Shown here: positions 15,490 through 25,713 of the stretch, in pieces | How positions within the stretch are numbered: position 1 is the first letter of the stretch | Layout: each line of letters starts with the position of its first letter | Origin: Desertibaculum subflavum | GTDB taxonomy: Bacteria; Pseudomonadota; Alphaproteobacteria; Ferrovibrionales; Ferrovibrionaceae | NCBI GenBank assembly: GCA_003576705.1 | Contig: QOZS01000004.1 | Location: forward strand, 115,610-158,682 | DNA: 43,073 bases | Direction of reading: 5' to 3' | Position numbers and translations under genes: made by a program | Notes under the pieces: model-generated | Told to the model about the DNA's origin: nothing | Databases searched by the model: none | The model's input: only the letters and a program-made list of their open reading frames with translations

Positions 15490-16788
15490 ATGTTGCTCGA
15501 ATCCCTCGCCATTCTTCTGTTGATCCTGCTGAACGGCTTCTTCGCCATGGCCGAGCTCGCGGTCGTGTCGGCGAAGCGGGCCCGGCTCGAGGTGATGGAG
15601 GATGCGGGGAATGCCGGCGCCGGCCTCGCCCGCACCTTGGCCGAGGAGCCGGAGCGCTTCCTGCCGACGGTGCAGATCGGCATCACCCTGATCGGGGTGC
15701 TGGCCGGCGCGCTCTCGGGCGCCACCATCGCCGACAAGTTGGCCGCGTGGCTGGCGGGCATCCCGGCGCTGGCGCCGGCGGCGAACGGGCTTTCGATCGC
15801 CATCGTCGTCGTCATCGTCACCTATCTGTCGCTGGTGCTGGGCGAGCTGGTGCCGAAGCGGCTGGCGCTGCGCCGGCCGGAGCCGATCGCCGCCTTCGTC
15901 GCCCGCCCGCTCGACCTGCTGTCGCGCATCGGGGCGCCGATCGTGTTCCTGCTCCGCGTCTCCACCGAAGCCGTGCTGCGCCTGGTCGGCGCCCATCGCG
16001 AGGCCGATCCCGGCGTCACCGAGGCCGAGATCCGTACCATCATCGAGGAAGGCGCCGAGCACGGCGTGATCGAGGAGGAAGAGCGCGAGATGATCTCCGG
16101 CGTCATGCGCCTGGCCGACCGGCCGGCGCGGGCGCTGATGACGCATCGCACCGATATCGTCTGGCTGAACATCGACGACGATCCGAAGGTCAACCTGCGC
16201 AAGATCGTCGAGAGCGGCCGCTCGCGATTCCCGGTCTGCCGCGGCTCGATCGATGACGTGATGGGCATCGTGCAGGCGAAAGACCTGCTGGACTGGGCGC
16301 TGGCCGACAAAGCGTTCGACCTGCGCGCCGTGGTGAAGGAGGCGTCGGTGATCCCGGAAGGTGCCGATGCCTTTCAGGTGCTGGACCTGCTGAAGCGTTC
16401 GCCGATCCACATGGCGCTGGTGGTTGACGAGTACGGCAGCCTGCTCGGCGTGGTCACCGCGACCGACGTGCTGGAGACCATCGTCGGCGAGCTGGCCGGT
16501 CCGGAGGGGCCGGCCGTGCCCGAAGTGGTGACGCGCGAGGACGGCACCTGGCTGATCGACGGCGCGTTGAATGTCGACCGGCTGACCGAGCTGCTCGACC
16601 TCGCGACCCCGCCCGAGGCCGGGGAGTTCCATACCGTCGCCGGCTTCGTGCTGTGGCGGCTCGGACATATCCCGCAGACCGGCGAAAGCTTCGAATGGAA
16701 CGGCTTCCGCTTCGAGGTGGTCGACATGGACGGCCGCCGCATCGACAAGGTTCTGGTCTCGCCGATCGGCGGCGACGGCGGCGGCTAA
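15490..16788 (+). CDS. CNNM/CBS/CorC-domain membrane protein (hemolysin C family)
   Basis: This 432-residue protein has an N-terminal DUF21/CNNM membrane domain (about 1-195; LLILLNGFFAMAELAVVSAKRARLE, then three further helices). A CBS-domain pair follows (about 205-330; MTHRTDIVWLN ... VMGIVQAKDLL ... HMALVVDEYGSLLGVVTATDVLETIVGE), and a C-terminal CorC/HlyC transporter-associated domain (about 345-428). Relatives are linked to Mg2+/Co2+ export or membrane homeostasis; the old hemolysin name is not a function. The ribosome site is not obvious: GGGAGC lies about 15 bases before the ATG. Its stop codon interleaves with that of the convergent MarR gene (CTAA, 4 bp overlap). Confidence 0.88.
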   Translation: MLLESLAILLLILLNGFFAMAELAVVSAKRARLEVMEDAGNAGAGLARTLAEEPERFLPTVQIGITLIGVLAGALSGATIADKLAAWLAGIPALAPAANGLSIAIVVVIVTYLSLVLGELVPKRLALRRPEPIAAFVARPLDLLSRIGAPIVFLLRVSTEAVLRLVGAHREADPGVTEAEIRTIIEEGAEHGVIEEEEREMISGVMRLADRPARALMTHRTDIVWLNIDDDPKVNLRKIVESGRSRFPVCRGSIDDVMGIVQAKDLLDWALADKAFDLRAVVKEASVIPEGADAFQVLDLLKRSPIHMALVVDEYGSLLGVVTATDVLETIVGELAGPEGPAVPEVVTREDGTWLIDGALNVDRLTELLDLATPPEAGEFHTVAGFVLWRLGHIPQTGESFEWNGFRFEVVDMDGRRIDKVLVSPIGGDGGG

Positions 16789-17225
16789 GGCGCGAGCTTC
16801 TCCAGCAGCTGCAGCAGCGCCGCCCGCTCCTCTGTGGTCAGCGCCTCGGCGATGCGGGCCTCATGCGCCCGCACTTCCGGCACCGCGGCTTCCAGCGCCG
16901 ACTTGCCTTTCGGCGTCAAGGTCAGGCGGTGCGCCCGCCGGTCCGAGGTCGAGGGCTTGCGCGCCACCAGGCCGCGCGCCTGCAGCCGGTCGATCACCGC
17001 CACCACAGTGGAGCGGTCCACCCCCATGGCATTGCCGAGCCGACTCTGGTTCAAGCCGGGATTGCTGTCGATCAGCACCAGCACGCCGAACAGGCCGGGG
17101 GTCAGCTCGAACGGCGCCAGCGAGGCGAGGAAGTCGTTGAACACGCGCACCTGCGCCCGCCTGAGGCGATAGCCGATCAGCTCCGGCAGCAGCCCGCGGG
17201 CGATGGTCGGCTTGGCCGGGTTCAA
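16785..17225 (-). CDS. MarR-family transcriptional regulator
   Basis: The 146-residue winged-helix protein contains the MarR DNA-binding core. LTPGLFGVLVLIDSNPGLNQSRLGNAMGVDRSTVVAVIDRLQARGLVARKPSTSDRRAHRLTLTPKG includes the helix-turn-helix (SRLGNAMGVDRSTVVAVIDRL) and the wing with the DRRAHRL arginines. Flanking helices form the dimer interface. These repressors usually respond to small aromatic compounds. The only upstream-compatible start is a TTG at 17225 with no clear ribosome site, so the true start is uncertain by a few residues. It is convergent with the CNNM gene, and no obvious target gene is adjacent. Confidence 0.85.
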   Translation of the reverse strand: MNPAKPTIARGLLPELIGYRLRRAQVRVFNDFLASLAPFELTPGLFGVLVLIDSNPGLNQSRLGNAMGVDRSTVVAVIDRLQARGLVARKPSTSDRRAHRLTLTPKGKSALEAAVPEVRAHEARIAEALTTEERAALLQLLEKLAP

Positions 17226-17265
17226 CGCGCAGGCGCCTGCAGCTCTCCGTCACCCGAATCCAACT

Positions 17266-17354
17266 CGTCGTGGCCGGGCTTGACCCGGCCATCCACGTGT
17301 GGACCGCACCGCGGCAGATAGGCGTGGCTGCCCGGGTCAAGCGGGGGCACGACG
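17266..17354. repeat. Alphaproteobacterial palindrome (GGCCGGGCTTGACCCGGCC type)
   Basis: Arms 17266-17296 and 17324-17354 are reverse complements at 26 of 31 positions around a 27-base loop; the left arm also contains its own near-palindrome GGCCGGGCTTGACCCGGCC. Elements of this kind are abundant between genes in alphaproteobacteria and give rise to spurious peptides such as HVDGRVKPGHD. It lies upstream of both the MarR gene and the end of htpG, where it could also act as a transcription barrier. The remaining bases of this ~200 bp gap show nothing else I can name. Confidence 0.85.
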
Positions 17355-17431
17355 CATAGCAGCGGCGACAGAGGGACGGCGCAATACATCATCCCCCGCA
17401 ACATAGCCGACCTTGCGGCCGGTGCACCCTT

Positions 17432-19297
17432 TCAGGCGGCGAGGTTGCGGGCCAGCGCCTCGTTCAGGCGGCGCACGAAGGCCGCGGGATCGACCGGTCC
17501 CTCGCCCTCCAGGATGCGGGCCTGGTCGAACAGAAGGTGGGCCGCTTCCCCCACCTGGTCGGCCGCGCCCCCGGCCGCCGCCAGGGCGGCGAGGCGCTTG
17601 ACCAGGGCATGGCGCGGGTTGAGCTCCAGGATGCGCGCCGCCGCTTCCGGCGCGCGGCCGGTCTGGCGCAGCAGACGGGCCAGCCGCATGTCCATGTCGC
17701 CCTCGGCCGCGACCAGGCAGACCGGCGATTCGGTCAGGCGGTCGGAGGCGCGCACGTCCTTCACTGCCTCGCCCAGCGCGGTCTTCACCACCGCGATCAG
17801 GGTGGCGATGTCGCCCTCCTTCGCCGCCTCTTCCTTCGGCGGCTCGGCCTTGGCCCCCTTGATGCCGCCGAGATCGATGCCGCCGCGGGTCACCGAGCGG
17901 AGCGCCTTCCCCTCGTAGGCCGGCACCATGCTGGTCCAGAAATCGTCGACCGGATCGGTCAAGAGCAGGACCTCGATGCCCTTGGCCTTGAAGCCTTCGA
18001 GCTGCGGGCTGGTCTTGAGCTTGCCGAGATCCTCGCCGGTCATGAAGTAGATCTCGCTCTGTCCTTCCTTCATGCGGCCGATGTAGTCGTCGAGCGTGAC
18101 CAGGGCATCGCCCTCGGTCGAGCGGAAGCGGGCGAGCTTCAGGATGCGGTCGCGATGCTCGAAATCCTCGTACAGGCCTTCCTTCAGCACGGCGCCGAAG
18201 GCGTCCCAGAATTTCGCAAATGACTCTGCATCCTGCTTCGCCTTGGCCTCGATCTCGCTCAGGACTTTGCGCACCAAGGCGTTGCGGATCTTTTGCACGA
18301 TCGGATTGGCCTGCAGGGTCTCGCGGCTGATGTTGAGCGGCAGATCCTCGCTGTCGACCACGCCACGCAGAAAGCGCAGCCAGGCCGGCACTAGGCCCTC
18401 GCAATGATCGGTCACGAAGACGCGGCGGACATAGAGCTTGACCTTGTGCTTGCGGTCCGGGTCGAACAGGTCGAACGGCTTCTCGCTCGGCACGTAGAGC
18501 AGCATCGTGTATTCGATGGTGCCCTCGGCCTTCTGGTGGATGGTCAGCCACGGCGCGTCGAAGGCATGGCCGACATGGTGGTAGAATTCCCGGTGTTGCT
18601 GTTCGGTGATATCGGCCTTGGGCCGGGCCCAGATCGCGGCGGCCGAGTTGACCTTCTCCTCCGCGCCCTCCGCCGCCACGGTGATCGGCAGCGCGATATG
18701 GTCGGAATAGGTCTTGACGATGCGGTCGATGCGCGCGCGCTCGAGGAACTCGTCCGCCTCCTTGTTCAGCTGCAGTTCGATCCGGGTGCCGCGCGGCACC
18801 TCGCCCGCCTCCTCGACGGTGAAGCTGCCGGCGCCTTCGGACGCCCAGCGCCAGCCCTGATTCTCGCCGGCCTTGCGGCTCGTCACCTCGACGCGGTCGG
18901 CCACCATGAAGGCGGAATAGAAGCCGACGCCGAACTGGCCGATCAGGTTCATGTCGGCGGGCTTCGCCGCCGCCATGCCCTCGACGAAGGCGGCGGTGCC
19001 GGACTTGGCGATGGTGCCGAGGTTCTGCACCAGGTCGTCGCGGTTCATGCCGATGCCGTTGTCGATCACGGCGAGCCTGCGGCCCGGCTTGTCGATCTCG
19101 ATCCGGATGCCGAGCGTCGCGTCACCGTCGAGCAGCGCCGGCTCGGTCAAGGCCAGATAGCGCAGCTTGTCGCAGGCATCCGAGGCGTTGGAGATCAGCT
19201 CGCGCAGGAAGATCTCCTTATTCGTGTAGAGCGAGTGGGTGACGATATTGAGCAGCCGGGCCACTTCGGCCTGGAACGACAGCGTTTCGGCGCCCAT
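17432..19297 (-). CDS. htpG: Chaperone HtpG (Hsp90)
   Basis: The 621-residue protein is a full-length bacterial Hsp90. The N-terminal GHKL ATPase domain (1-~220) shows FLRELISNASDACDKLRY, DNGIGMNRDDLVQNLGTIAKSGT and LIGQFGVGFYSAFMVADRV. The middle domain contains the usual LYVRRVFVTDHCEGLVPAWLRFLRGVVDSEDLPLNISRE block, with its catalytic-loop arginine, and the C-terminal dimerisation domain completes it. It folds and remodels client proteins with ATP, usually under heat-shock control; I see no clear sigma-32 promoter. The ATG at 19297 follows AAAGGGAG at good distance. It lacks the C-terminal MEEVD of eukaryotic Hsp90, as expected. Confidence 0.97.
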   Translation of the reverse strand: MGAETLSFQAEVARLLNIVTHSLYTNKEIFLRELISNASDACDKLRYLALTEPALLDGDATLGIRIEIDKPGRRLAVIDNGIGMNRDDLVQNLGTIAKSGTAAFVEGMAAAKPADMNLIGQFGVGFYSAFMVADRVEVTSRKAGENQGWRWASEGAGSFTVEEAGEVPRGTRIELQLNKEADEFLERARIDRIVKTYSDHIALPITVAAEGAEEKVNSAAAIWARPKADITEQQHREFYHHVGHAFDAPWLTIHQKAEGTIEYTMLLYVPSEKPFDLFDPDRKHKVKLYVRRVFVTDHCEGLVPAWLRFLRGVVDSEDLPLNISRETLQANPIVQKIRNALVRKVLSEIEAKAKQDAESFAKFWDAFGAVLKEGLYEDFEHRDRILKLARFRSTEGDALVTLDDYIGRMKEGQSEIYFMTGEDLGKLKTSPQLEGFKAKGIEVLLLTDPVDDFWTSMVPAYEGKALRSVTRGGIDLGGIKGAKAEPPKEEAAKEGDIATLIAVVKTALGEAVKDVRASDRLTESPVCLVAAEGDMDMRLARLLRQTGRAPEAAARILELNPRHALVKRLAALAAAGGAADQVGEAAHLLFDQARILEGEGPVDPAAFVRRLNEALARNLAA

Positions 19298-19363
19298 GAC
19301 GGCTCCCTTTGTGCAGGTTCAATGCGAGTTCGGCGCCTTATGTGCCGTCGCCGGGGCGCCGGT

Positions 19364-19840
19364 TCAAGAGGGGACGCCAGTGCCCGGAACCAGATCGCGC
19401 CGCAGCACATCGGCATCGACCCGTCGGCCGGCATCCCGGTAGTAATCCGGCCGGCTGCCGACCCGGCGGAACCCGGCGCGGGCATAGAGCGCCTGGGCCG
19501 GCGCATTGTCGGCCGCGACTTCCAGGAAACAGCTTCTGACCCCGGACGCCGTCATGGCGGCCAGCGCCGCCTGAACCAGCGCGCGGCCGGCACCGGAAAT
19601 GCGGCTCTCCGGTCGGACGCCGAGGGTGACGATTTCGGCTTCGTCGGCGCCGAGCCGATAGACGACGAAGCCGACCGGATCGCCGTCCTGGGTGGCGACC
19701 AGGGCGGCGGCGCCCGGTGTTTCCAGGAAGTCCTCGAACGAGGCGGCGCTCCAGGCTTGCGCGAAGCAGCGCGCATGCAGCTCGGCGAGCAGCGCCCCGC
19801 TGCCGCGCGCGAGCGGGCCGGTGATCACGCCGCCAGCCAT
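19364..19840 (-). CDS. rimI: GNAT acetyltransferase, RimI-like
   Basis: This 158-residue GNAT protein has the acetyl-CoA site in IVTLGVRPESRISGAGRALVQAAL (R/Q-x-x-G-x-G/A) and the RimI-like block CFLEVAADNAPAQALYARAGFRRVGSRPDYYRDAG. In RimI, the EVA-DN-A--LY---GF and YY motifs serve N-acetylation of ribosomal protein S18. The ATG at 19840 lies 16 bp inside the end of queG, so translation is probably coupled. rimI more often sits next to tsaB; here tsaB is 23 kb away, so another GNAT beyond the right edge could be the true RimI. General N-acetyltransferase is the safe alternative. Confidence 0.72.
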   Translation of the reverse strand: MAGGVITGPLARGSGALLAELHARCFAQAWSAASFEDFLETPGAAALVATQDGDPVGFVVYRLGADEAEIVTLGVRPESRISGAGRALVQAALAAMTASGVRSCFLEVAADNAPAQALYARAGFRRVGSRPDYYRDAGRRVDADVLRRDLVPGTGVPS

Positions 19841-20958
19841 TCCTGCCTCACTTCCGGGTCGCCCTCGCCCGGCAGTCGTGCCGCGCGCTCGCGTTCCAGC
19901 TCCGCCGGCGGAACAAGTCGCGCGTAGCCCCAGATCGCCGCGCCGCGCACCAGCGGTGCCGTGTCGTCGAGCAGCCGGCGCAGCACTGGCACCGCGGCCG
20001 TGGCGCCGCTGTTGCCGAGCGCGATGGCGACGTTGCGCAGGAAGCGGTCGCGCCCGCTGCGCTTGATCGCGGTGCCGGCGAAGTGCCGGCGGAAGGCCGC
20101 ATCATCCAGTTCGGCAAGCTCGGCCAGCGCCGGCGCCGCCAGTTCGGGCCGCGGCTTGAGCGCCGCCTCGCGGGTGCGGCGCGCGAACTTGTTCCACGGG
20201 CAGATGGCGAGGCAATCGTCGCAGCCATAGATGCGGTTGCCGATGGCGGCGCGGAACTCGCGCGGGATCGGCCCGGCATGCTCGATGGTCAGGTAGGAGA
20301 TGCAGCGCCGCGCATCCAGCCGATACGGCGCCGGAAAGGCGGCTGTGGGGCAGATGTCGAGGCAGGCCCGGCATTGGCCGCAATGGTCGCTCTCCGGCGC
20401 ATCCGGTTCCAGCTCCAGCGTGGTGAACATCGCGCCGAGGAACAGCCAGGAGCCGAAGCCGCGCGAGACCAGGTTGGTGTGCTTGCCCTGCCAGCCGATG
20501 CCGGCCGCCTCTGCCAGCGGCTTCTCCATGACAGGCGCGGTGTCGACGAAGACCTTGAGCTCCGCCTTCAGCTGCCCGGCGACGAACTGGCCGAGCGCCT
20601 TGAGGCGGGACTTGACCACGTCGTGATAGTCGCGCCCCTGGGCATAGACCGAGATGACGGCGCGCTCGCGCGCGGCGAGGCGCGGCAGCGGATCGGCCTC
20701 GGGGCCGTAATTCATGCCGAGCATCACCACCGACCGCGCTTCCGGCCAGAGCGCGTTCGGATGCCGGCGCCGATCGGCCTTGGCCTCGAGCCAGCCCATA
20801 TCGCCGTGCATGCCGTCGGCGAGGAACTCACGGAAGCGCGCGCCCGCCTCGCCAATCGCAGCAGGACGGGTGAACCCGACGGCATCGAAGCCGAGCCGCA
20901 GCGCTTCGTCGCGGATCGCCGTCTTCGGATCGGGCGGCGCGCGCCCCGGCTGCCTCAT
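19825..20958 (-). CDS. queG: Epoxyqueuosine reductase
   Basis: The 377-residue protein shows the QueG plan. The N-terminal cobalamin-binding part contains LGFDAVGFTRP, SVVMLGMNYG, YAQGRDYHDVVKSRLKALG and EKPLAEAAGIGWQGKHTNLVSRGFGSWLFLG. Two 4Fe-4S motifs follow, CGQCRACLDICP and CDDCLAICPWNKF (with an extra Cys in RRCISYLTIEH). A C-terminal HEAT-like repeat region (~300-365) completes it. It performs the last step of queuosine synthesis in tRNA, reducing epoxyqueuosine to queuosine with cobalamin. The start at 20958 lies 9 bp after the GST stop, whose TGA leads into the ribosome site GAGGCGAG. The operon order GST-queG-rimI is read on the minus strand. Confidence 0.95.
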   Translation of the reverse strand: MRQPGRAPPDPKTAIRDEALRLGFDAVGFTRPAAIGEAGARFREFLADGMHGDMGWLEAKADRRRHPNALWPEARSVVMLGMNYGPEADPLPRLAARERAVISVYAQGRDYHDVVKSRLKALGQFVAGQLKAELKVFVDTAPVMEKPLAEAAGIGWQGKHTNLVSRGFGSWLFLGAMFTTLELEPDAPESDHCGQCRACLDICPTAAFPAPYRLDARRCISYLTIEHAGPIPREFRAAIGNRIYGCDDCLAICPWNKFARRTREAALKPRPELAAPALAELAELDDAAFRRHFAGTAIKRSGRDRFLRNVAIALGNSGATAAVPVLRRLLDDTAPLVRGAAIWGYARLVPPAELERERAARLPGEGDPEVRQEWLAA

Positions 20959-20967
20959 GGGCTCGCC

Positions 20968-21636
20968 TCAGAAATCGAGATCGGCGTAGTGCTTCGGCGG
21001 TGGGAAGCCCGGGATGTGATCCGCCAAGAGCGGCCGGAAGGCGGGGCGCGACTTGATGCGGGCATACCAGTCGCGCGCCTGCGGATGCTGGTCCCACGGC
21101 ACGTCGCCGAGATAGTCGATGCAGGAGAGATGCGCGCCGGCGGCGATGTCGGCGAGGCTGAATTCGTCGCCGGCGAGCCAGGTGCGCCGCTCCGCCAGAT
21201 AGCCGATATAGTCGAGATGGATGTGCAGGTTGTGCTGGCCGGCGCGGATCGCCGCCGAGCTCGGCTCGCCGCCCCGCGTCATCCGCTTCAGCAGTTTCTC
21301 GCCGACCAGCGGCTCGCCGACTTCGAGCGCGAATTTCTGGTCGAACCAGGCGACGACGCGCCGGGTCTCCGCCCGCGACAGCGGATCGAAGCCGATCATG
21401 CGCCTGTCGGGATAGGCCTCGTCGAGATATTCGCAGATGGTCTGGCCGTCCGAGACATGCGCCCCGTTTTCCTCCACCAGCAGCGGCGTGGTGCCGGCAG
21501 GATTGACCTCGATATAGCCGTCGCGGAGCTCCCAGGGCCGCTCCAGCTCCAGGCCGAAATCGAGCCCCTTCTCCTTCAATACGATCCTGACCTTGCGCGA
21601 CTGCGGGCAGAGCCAGAAATGGTAGAGCATGCGCAT
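20968..21636 (-). CDS. Glutathione S-transferase family protein
   Basis: The 222-residue protein has an N-terminal thioredoxin-like domain (YHFWLCPQSRKVRIVLKEKGL; the CPQS at residues ~10-13 is the glutathione-site position, followed by NPAGTTPLLVEENG and SDGQTICEYLDEAYP). An all-helical C-terminal domain with the GST capping motif FSLADIAAGAHLSCIDYLG follows. The family conjugates or reduces electrophiles with glutathione. Two ATGs are close together, at 21636 and 21630; neither has a distinctive ribosome site and I list the longer. It is the first gene of the GST-queG-rimI operon. Confidence 0.88.
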   Translation of the reverse strand: MRMLYHFWLCPQSRKVRIVLKEKGLDFGLELERPWELRDGYIEVNPAGTTPLLVEENGAHVSDGQTICEYLDEAYPDRRMIGFDPLSRAETRRVVAWFDQKFALEVGEPLVGEKLLKRMTRGGEPSSAAIRAGQHNLHIHLDYIGYLAERRTWLAGDEFSLADIAAGAHLSCIDYLGDVPWDQHPQARDWYARIKSRPAFRPLLADHIPGFPPPKHYADLDF

Positions 21637-21667
21637 GGCGCGCACTCTAGCCCGATTTGCCGGCGCG

Positions 21668-22504
21668 TCACTCGGCCTTGCTGAGCCAGAAGCTGGTCTC
21701 GAAGGCACCGGCCGGCAGGGCCAAGGCGGTGAGCGAAGGCGGCAGCGCGGCGGCCATCCGCGTGGCCACCCAGTGGCTGGCAAACTCCAGATCGAAGCCG
21801 CCGCCCTGCAGCAGGCCGATCACGCCCTGCTGCTCGTTATAGCCGCGCCATTCCCAGGCGGTCGGGTAGTCGTCGGGCAGGAAGATGTCGTGGATATGCA
21901 CGCGCACGCCGGCGGCGAGGCGCGGCAGCACATGGCCGAACAGCAGGTCGACATCGCTGCCCGGCATCAGAATGTGGCTCGAATCGATGAACAGGATGTC
22001 GCCGGCCGCCAGCCGCTCGAACGGGGCGAGGCCTGCCTGGTGAACGGTCTGGCGCAGGAAGGTGACGTCGAGCCCGCCGATCGCGGCGCGCGGCGCCGGG
22101 TCGATCGCGGTGATGCGGGTGGCAAGGCCACCGTCGCGCACGGCGCGGGCGAGGAACCGCGTCGAATGGCCGGACCCGATCTCGACGACACGCGCCGGCT
22201 GCGTGGACCGGACGATCGCATAGGCGGCGGCCGCATCGAGGCGCGGGAACCAGTCCTGGTTCCAGCGCGGCGCCGGCGGCGGCGCCTGCCCGATCGCCGC
22301 GAGTTCCGGCGCGAAGCCGTCGATACGATCGAGCACCGCCTGGAAGCGCGGCCGCGCCACTTCGAAGCGCGGCAGCAGCGCGGTGTAGATGCCGCGCGCA
22401 CCTGCCGGGGGCAGCGTGTCGGCATAGCGATAGGGGATGAACCAGCCGCGGCGCCGGGCGCCGGCAATGGTCGCAAGGCCGAACCAGAACCGGCGGAATC
22501 TCAC
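21668..22504 (-). CDS. Class I SAM-dependent methyltransferase
   Basis: The 278-residue protein contains a SAM-binding Rossmann motif in PARVVEIGSGHSTRFLARAV. DPAPRAAIGGLDVTF (acidic ribose-binding position) and DILFIDSSHILMPGSDVDLLFGHVLPRLAAGVRVHIHDIFLPDDYP fit the Methyltransferase_24 type (cephalosporin-hydroxylase/O-methyltransferase-like). The second half carries a hydrophobic insertion and a Trp-rich stretch. The substrate is not predictable. The start is a GTG at 22504; the MBL-fold gene ends 26 bp upstream on the same strand, so the two may be transcribed together. Confidence 0.75.
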   Translation of the reverse strand: MRFRRFWFGLATIAGARRRGWFIPYRYADTLPPAGARGIYTALLPRFEVARPRFQAVLDRIDGFAPELAAIGQAPPPAPRWNQDWFPRLDAAAAYAIVRSTQPARVVEIGSGHSTRFLARAVRDGGLATRITAIDPAPRAAIGGLDVTFLRQTVHQAGLAPFERLAAGDILFIDSSHILMPGSDVDLLFGHVLPRLAAGVRVHIHDIFLPDDYPTAWEWRGYNEQQGVIGLLQGGGFDLEFASHWVATRMAAALPPSLTALALPAGAFETSFWLSKAE

Positions 22505-22529
22505 CGCCGGCCCAGCCTCAGGCCGCGCC

Positions 22530-23363
22530 TCATGGGCGGACGACGAGGCCTTCGCGCGCCACCACGGAGCCGGGGCGTACCTTGTCGAGCTCGGCCTGCA
22601 CGCCGTCCATGAACTCGTCGTTGTGGTCGGGATCGTGGTGGAACACGACGAAGGTCTTCACCTTGGCCGCATCGGCCAGCCGCACGCCTTCCTGCCAGGT
22701 GGAATGGCCCCAGCCGACATGGCAGGGATATTCGTCGTCGGTGTACATGCAGTCGTAGATGAACACGTCGGCGCCGCTGATCAGATCGAGGATATTCGGG
22801 TCCGGCTTGCCCGGCGTGTGCTCGGTATCGGTGCAGTAGCAGATCGACTTGCCATCCCATTCGATGCGGTAGCCGGTGGCGCCGTTTGGATGGTTCAGCG
22901 GTGCCGTGCGGATGCGGATCTCGTTGGAGAGCTGCAAGGTCTCGCCGGCGTGGAAATCGTGAAACTCCATCGAGGCGCCGAAGATCTCCGGCGGCACCGG
23001 GAAGAGCGGCGCCATCATCAGATCGCACAGCGCGTGCTTCACCGTCATCGCCGGCAGCAGGTGGCCGGCATGCACGCGGAACTTGTTGCGCGGGTTGAAG
23101 AAGGGGCCGAAGAACGGGATGCCGGCGATATGGTCGAAATGAGTGTGGGTCAGGAACATGTCGGCATCGACCGGGCCGTTCATGCTGAGCTCGCGGCCGA
23201 GATAGCGCAGACCCGTGCCGCCATCAAACAGCAGCAGCCGTCCGCCGCACCGCACTTCGAGCGAGGAGGTGTTGCCGCCGTAGCGCGCGGTTCCAGGATC
23301 GGCGCTGGCGATCGAGCCGCGCACGCCCCAGAACTTCACGAAAAAGTCGCCCGGATCGTGCAT
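22530..23363 (-). CDS. MBL-fold metallo-hydrolase
   Basis: The 277-residue protein begins KFWGVRGSIASADPGTARYGGNTSS, typical of a subgroup of metallo-beta-lactamase-fold enzymes related to PhnP, RNase Z and cyclic-nucleotide phosphodiesterases. It contains the zinc motif THTHFDHIAG, a His in LNHPNGATGYRI, an Asp in YCTDTEHTPGKP, and a C-terminal VVFHHDPDHNDEF. All metal ligands expected for a two-zinc or iron site are present. The substrate is probably a phosphodiester, but this is an inference from relatives. The ribosome site AAGGGA precedes the ATG. A 21 bp inverted repeat 30 bp upstream may regulate it. Confidence 0.85.
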   Translation of the reverse strand: MHDPGDFFVKFWGVRGSIASADPGTARYGGNTSSLEVRCGGRLLLFDGGTGLRYLGRELSMNGPVDADMFLTHTHFDHIAGIPFFGPFFNPRNKFRVHAGHLLPAMTVKHALCDLMMAPLFPVPPEIFGASMEFHDFHAGETLQLSNEIRIRTAPLNHPNGATGYRIEWDGKSICYCTDTEHTPGKPDPNILDLISGADVFIYDCMYTDDEYPCHVGWGHSTWQEGVRLADAAKVKTFVVFHHDPDHNDEFMDGVQAELDKVRPGSVVAREGLVVRP

Positions 23364-23392
23364 GGGCGGTCCCTTCGTTGCGATCGCGGCCT

Positions 23393-23413
23393 TCTATATC
23401 AACTCGATATAGA
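23393..23413. promoter_or_regulatory. Perfect inverted repeat upstream of MBL-fold gene
   Basis: TCTATATC-N5-GATATAGA is a perfect 8-bp-arm inverted repeat located 30 bp before the MBL-fold gene start, in an AT-richer 173 bp intergenic region. The position and symmetry suggest a repressor operator or a promoter-overlapping site. No regulator is encoded next to it. The rest of 23414-23536 shows no further structure I can name. Confidence 0.5.
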
Positions 23414-23536
23414 TCGACCTTGAACCCACAGGCTACAATATCGGCGTCATTGGAACAATTACAAGCCAGGAATCAGCCTAGGTCGTCCGGGCTAACGATT
23501 CCGTATTCGATTCAGCGATTCAAGGTTAACCAATCG

Positions 23537-24204
23537 CTACCGGGCCGCGATGGTTGCGATCACAGCATCCGATCGGGCGGTCCAGCCGACGATCGCGCCC
23601 TGGGCGCGGATCATTTCGAGGGCAGCCTGCTTGAAGGCGGGGAAATAGCTTTCGGTGCAATCCTCGACCAGCAGGCATTCGTAGCCGCGGTCGTTGGCCT
23701 CGCGCATGGTGGTCTGCACGCATACCTCTGTCGTCACGCCGGTGACCACAAGGTGTGTCGCGCCGAGCTGTTCCAGCCGGGCGCCGAACTCGGTGGCATA
23801 GAAGGCGCCCTTGCCCGGCTTCTCGATCACGATCTCGCCGGCGATTGGCACCAGCTCGTCGATGATCTCGCTGCCCGGCTCGCCGGCGACGAGGATGCGG
23901 CCCATCGGTCCGGCATCGCCGATCTTCAGGCTCGGGTTGCCGCGGGCGAGCTTGGCCGGCGGGCAATCGGAGAGATCGGGCCGGTGGCATTCCTTGGTAT
24001 GGATCACCGGCAGGCCGGCGGCGCGGAAGGCGGCGAGCAGGCGCTGCAGCGCCGGCACGATGGCGGTGAGGCGCGTCACGTCGTTGCCAAGCGTCGCGCC
24101 GAAGCCGCCCGGCTCCACGAAATCGCGCTGCATGTCGATGATGACGAGGGCGAGCTTGCCCTTCGGGAAGGTATAGGCGTAGGGCTCGGCCGCGATGGTC
24201 GGCA

Positions 24205-24205
<1 letters not shown>
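23537..24205 (-). CDS. Isochorismatase-like cysteine hydrolase (triuret-hydrolase candidate)
   Basis: This 222-residue cysteine hydrolase has the isochorismatase-like triad D24 (VIIDMQRDF), K129 (IEKPGKGAF) and C162 ([28 protein letters not shown]). It is a clear paralogue of the biuret-hydrolase-like protein encoded two genes upstream, with which it shares [29 protein letters not shown] and the C-terminal block. The known pair of such enzymes in one pathway is triuret hydrolase (TrtA) plus biuret hydrolase (BiuH), so TrtA is my leading guess; ureidoacrylate-type amidohydrolase is the alternative. A TTG directly precedes the ATG. I chose the ATG at 24205, which overlaps the ABC ATPase stop as TGATG and implies coupled translation. 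It is the last gene of the operon. Confidence 0.78.

Positions 24206-25712
<1,507 letters not shown>

Positions 25713-25713
<1 letters not shown>

Noticed and set aside
17222..17404. Small minus-strand peptide containing HVDGRVKPGHD
   Set aside because: This is the well-known mistranslation of the alphaproteobacterial palindrome at 17266-17354.
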